From contig CAJVYZ010000015.1 in NCBI GenBank assembly GCA_913009915.1, positions 1 to 13,543 on the forward strand: 13,543 nucleotides of DNA. Reading direction: 5' to 3'. This document shows, in pieces, positions 11,603 through 13,543 of the stretch. The translations under genes and the position numbers were made by a program. The stretch comes from an uncultured Gemmatimonadota bacterium (GTDB taxonomy: Bacteria; Gemmatimonadota; Gemmatimonadetes; Gemmatimonadales; GWC2-71-9). Every line of letters starts with the position of its first letter. The first letter of the stretch is position 1. Below the pieces are notes generated by a model. The model did no database searches. It saw nothing but the letters and a program-made list of their open reading frames with translations, and was not told where the DNA came from.

Positions 11603-12958
11603 ATGGAAGAGTTCATCAATCAGGTCAGGCGCGCGATGCCTGAGCGGTACGTGGTCGAGCGAGAGTGGGGCGCCGGCGGGGCCGCCATCGTGTACCTGGC
11701 CGAGGATGTCAAGCACGGGCGCAAGGTGGCCGTCAAGGTACTGCGGCCCGAGGTCTCCTCGGCCATAGGGTCCGAGCGGTTCCAGCGCGAGATCGAGGTG
11801 GCGGCCCGGCTGCAGCATCCCAACATCGTTCCGGTGTACGATTCGGGTGAGGCCGAGGGCCTCATGTGTTTTACCATGCCCTTCATCGACGGGCAGACCC
11901 TTCAGGACAGACTCTCGGAGGTGAAGCAACTCTCGCTCGATGAAGTGGTCGACATCACCCGCGACGTCACCAGCGCCCTCGACTACGCCCACTCCCAGGG
12001 TGTCGTTCATCGGGACATCAAGCCGGCCAATATTCTCTTGTCCGGGGGGCGCGCGTTGGTGGCCGATTTTGGTATCGCCTGGGCCGGTGAAGCCGATAGC
12101 GCGCGGTTGACCGGTTCGGGTCGCATCGTCGGTACACCGTTCTATGTCAGCCCCGAACAGGCCACAGGCGACGAAGTCATCGATTCGCGGAGCGACATCT
12201 ACAGCTTCAGTTGCCTGTTGTACGAATTGTTGGCTGGTGAGCCGCCCTATAAGGGCCCCACCGTGCGATCGATCATCATGCAGCACATCACCGGTGACAT
12301 CCCGGACGTATCGGTCCTCCGGTCGGGTGTTCCCCCGCATGTCGCTGCCGCTCTGGCCAAAGCCATGGCGAAGGACGCGGCGGATCGATTCGACTCGGCT
12401 ACGGAATTCGCCCAGGCCATCATCACGCCGCTGACGATCCGAGTGACGAGCCTGGAGACGGTCGCAGCAGCTGCGATCTCGGACCAGTCTGTCGCCGTGC
12501 TGCCGTTCACCAACATGAGCGCCGATCCGGAGAACGAGTACTTCAGCGATGGGATGACCGAGGAAATCATCAACGCCCTGGCTCACGTGCCCGACTTGCA
12601 GGTCGCCGCCCGGACGTCGTCCTTCGCCTTCAAGGGAACCAGTTCGGATATCAAGGAAATCGGCCGAAAGCTGAACGTCGCTACGGTGCTCGAGGGAAGC
12701 GTGCGCAAGGCGGGGAATACGCTCCGCATCACGGCACAGTTGGTGAAAGTAGCCGACGGCTATCACCTCTGGTCGGAGCGGTATGATCGTGAGATGGGGG
12801 ACGTATTCGCCATACAGGATGAAATCGCCCGTTCCATCGCCGACGTCCTCAAGGCAAAACTGGCGGACACGTATGCCGCCACGGTTCAGAAGTCGGGCAC
12901 CGCCAACCTGGAAGCGTACACGCTCTATCTGAAAGGCCGCTATTGTTGGAATCGGTGA
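11603..12958 (+). CDS. Ser/Thr protein kinase with TolB-like region, ended by in-frame TGA
   Basis: 451 residues from the ATG at 11603 (a TTG at 11567 is also open, less likely). The kinase domain (about 17-275) has all key parts: glycine loop GAGGAAIV (23-30), K45 in VAVK, E63 in QREIE, HRD (136-138) with K140 and N143, DFG (155-157), and SPE (183-185) with D198. Residues 295-420 match the TolB/adenylate-cyclase-like AVLPF-x-N-MSAD, EYFSDGMTEEI and LEGSVRKAGN-LRITAQL motifs. The last residues RYCWNR normally continue into TPRs; here a TGA follows, and the TPR part continues in the same frame. A similar kinase-TolB-TPR layout is common in Gemmatimonadota and Acidobacteria. As written the product lacks its TPR sensor or partner-binding half. 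No membrane segment is visible between kinase and TolB-like region. Confidence 0.85.
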   Translation: MEEFINQVRRAMPERYVVEREWGAGGAAIVYLAEDVKHGRKVAVKVLRPEVSSAIGSERFQREIEVAARLQHPNIVPVYDSGEAEGLMCFTMPFIDGQTLQDRLSEVKQLSLDEVVDITRDVTSALDYAHSQGVVHRDIKPANILLSGGRALVADFGIAWAGEADSARLTGSGRIVGTPFYVSPEQATGDEVIDSRSDIYSFSCLLYELLAGEPPYKGPTVRSIIMQHITGDIPDVSVLRSGVPPHVAAALAKAMAKDAADRFDSATEFAQAIITPLTIRVTSLETVAAAAISDQSVAVLPFTNMSADPENEYFSDGMTEEIINALAHVPDLQVAARTSSFAFKGTSSDIKEIGRKLNVATVLEGSVRKAGNTLRITAQLVKVADGYHLWSERYDREMGDVFAIQDEIARSIADVLKAKLADTYAATVQKSGTANLEAYTLYLKGRYCWNR

Positions 12959-13409
12959 ACGGCCAAGCAGTTGGAGGCGGGCATCGAGTTTTTCGAGCAA
13001 GCGATCGCGGTGGACGAATCATACGCGCTGGCATACGCCGGGCTGGCTGATTCCTACAGCCTGCTCGGTTTCTATCGGCACCTGCCATCTCCAGAGGCGC
13101 TCGAAAAGGTCTGCTGGGCCGCGGAGAGGGCCATCGACATCGATGGTTCCCTGGCCGAAGCGTACAACGCGCTCGCCTACGCTGAGTTCATTCTTGCGTG
13201 GGATTGGGCCGGCGCAGAACGCCACTTCAAAAAAGCGCTCGAACTGAACCCGTTGTATCCCACCGCGCTCCATTGGTATGCGGAACTGTTGCTGGCGTTG
13301 GGTCGCTTCGACGAAGCGCGGGAGCACATGGACCGGGGTCACGCCCTCGACCCGATGTCGCTCAGCATCGGCACGGGCGTCGGCTGGGTGTCCTATTTCA
13401 TGGGGCAGT
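12959..13409 (+). pseudogene. TPR half of the kinase gene, cut off by TGA and by contig end
   Basis: In the same frame as the kinase from the TGA at 12956 onward: TAKQLEAGIEFFEQAIAVDE, then YALAYAGLADSYSLLG, EAYNALAYAEFILAWDW, AERHFKKALELNP and ALHWYAELLLALGRFDEAR. These are helical TPR-type repeats of 34 residues. The family usually continues the kinase with RRT-x-EGL or similar, so CGA changed to TGA at the join is a simple explanation. The apparent TAG stop at 13409-13411 is one genome base plus two adapter bases, so the true gene continued beyond. A TTG at 12971 could restart translation but is unlikely. Confidence 0.75.
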
Positions 13410-13467
13410 AGATCGGAAGAGCGTCGTGTAGGGAAAGAGTGTAGATCTCGGTGGTCGCCGTATCCTT
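13410..13467 (+). other. Illumina adapter artefact
   Basis: The bases from AGATCGGAAGAGCGTCGTG onward match the reverse complement of the TruSeq universal adapter for 58 positions with about one mismatch (CC for CA near the end). Genomic sequence ends at 13409. Confidence 0.97.
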
Positions 13468-13543
13468 AAAAAAAAAAGAACAAAAAAAAAAAAACAACTC
13501 AACACGATCTGTGCAGAGTCGTAGTGCATAGCGACCTACCAAC
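13468..13543 (+). other. Poly-A and unplaced tail, not genomic
   Basis: Two A-runs directly after the adapter, then about 50 bases with no recognisable gene. This is what sequencing beyond the end of an insert produces. Confidence 0.85.

Noticed and set aside
11540..13000. Minus-strand ORF of 486 codons
   Set aside because: Exact antisense of the kinase gene, whose motifs are unambiguous; a typical shadow in high-GC DNA.

Overview
The window reads as the end of a GC-rich bacterial contig, probably metagenome-assembled. A Ser/Thr kinase fused to a TolB-like region and TPRs, a small signal-peptide beta-barrel protein, near-consensus TTGACA/TATAAT promoters and many GGGCGACGCA-type palindromes fit an uncultured Gemmatimonadota-like lineage. 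That placement is inference; there is no rRNA or other marker here.

Layout. (1) 1-3752: a Nudix hydrolase cut by the left edge, diverging 2 bp from an HNH endonuclease; an unusual FtsZ/tubulin-like GTPase coupled to a small Smr protein; a hairpin-rich gap; a conserved hypothetical protein overlapping a small ORF. (2) 3880-4422: a minus-strand hypothetical gene with operator-like half-sites upstream. (3) 4673-9503: a dense toxin-antitoxin (TA) island. It holds a HEPN plus winged-HTH nucleotidyltransferase pair, a Phd/YefM antitoxin with a 3'-truncated ParE, an orphan HTH antitoxin preceded by what looks like a toxin tail, a HigBA-type pair, a second winged-HTH nucleotidyltransferase whose HEPN partner is broken after about 13 codons, and a complete RHH/RelE pair. 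(4) 9504-11602: a 76-bp tandem array of palindromes, an outer-membrane barrel gene, a heptamer repeat and a VapBC pair. (5) 11603-13409: a protein kinase gene interrupted by one in-frame TGA, with its TPR half continuing in the same frame. (6) 13410-13543: Illumina adapter followed by poly-A and unplaced sequence, not genome.

How it fits together. The TA region looks built by module stacking. Modules abut at their promoter/operator regions, partner genes are cut exactly there, and a roughly 54-bp copy of the HigBA operator occurs on both sides of the second nucleotidyltransferase module. Most modules show their own inverted-repeat operators, and several promoters are so close to the start codon that leaderless transcripts are likely. 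The candidates most worth pursuing as undescribed biology are the FtsZ-like/Smr pair (1385-2460), which has a Tat-like or anchor-like N-terminus and lacks the T7 catalytic loop, and the decaying TA island itself. The TGA in the kinase and the contig end need a data-quality check before any biological reading.
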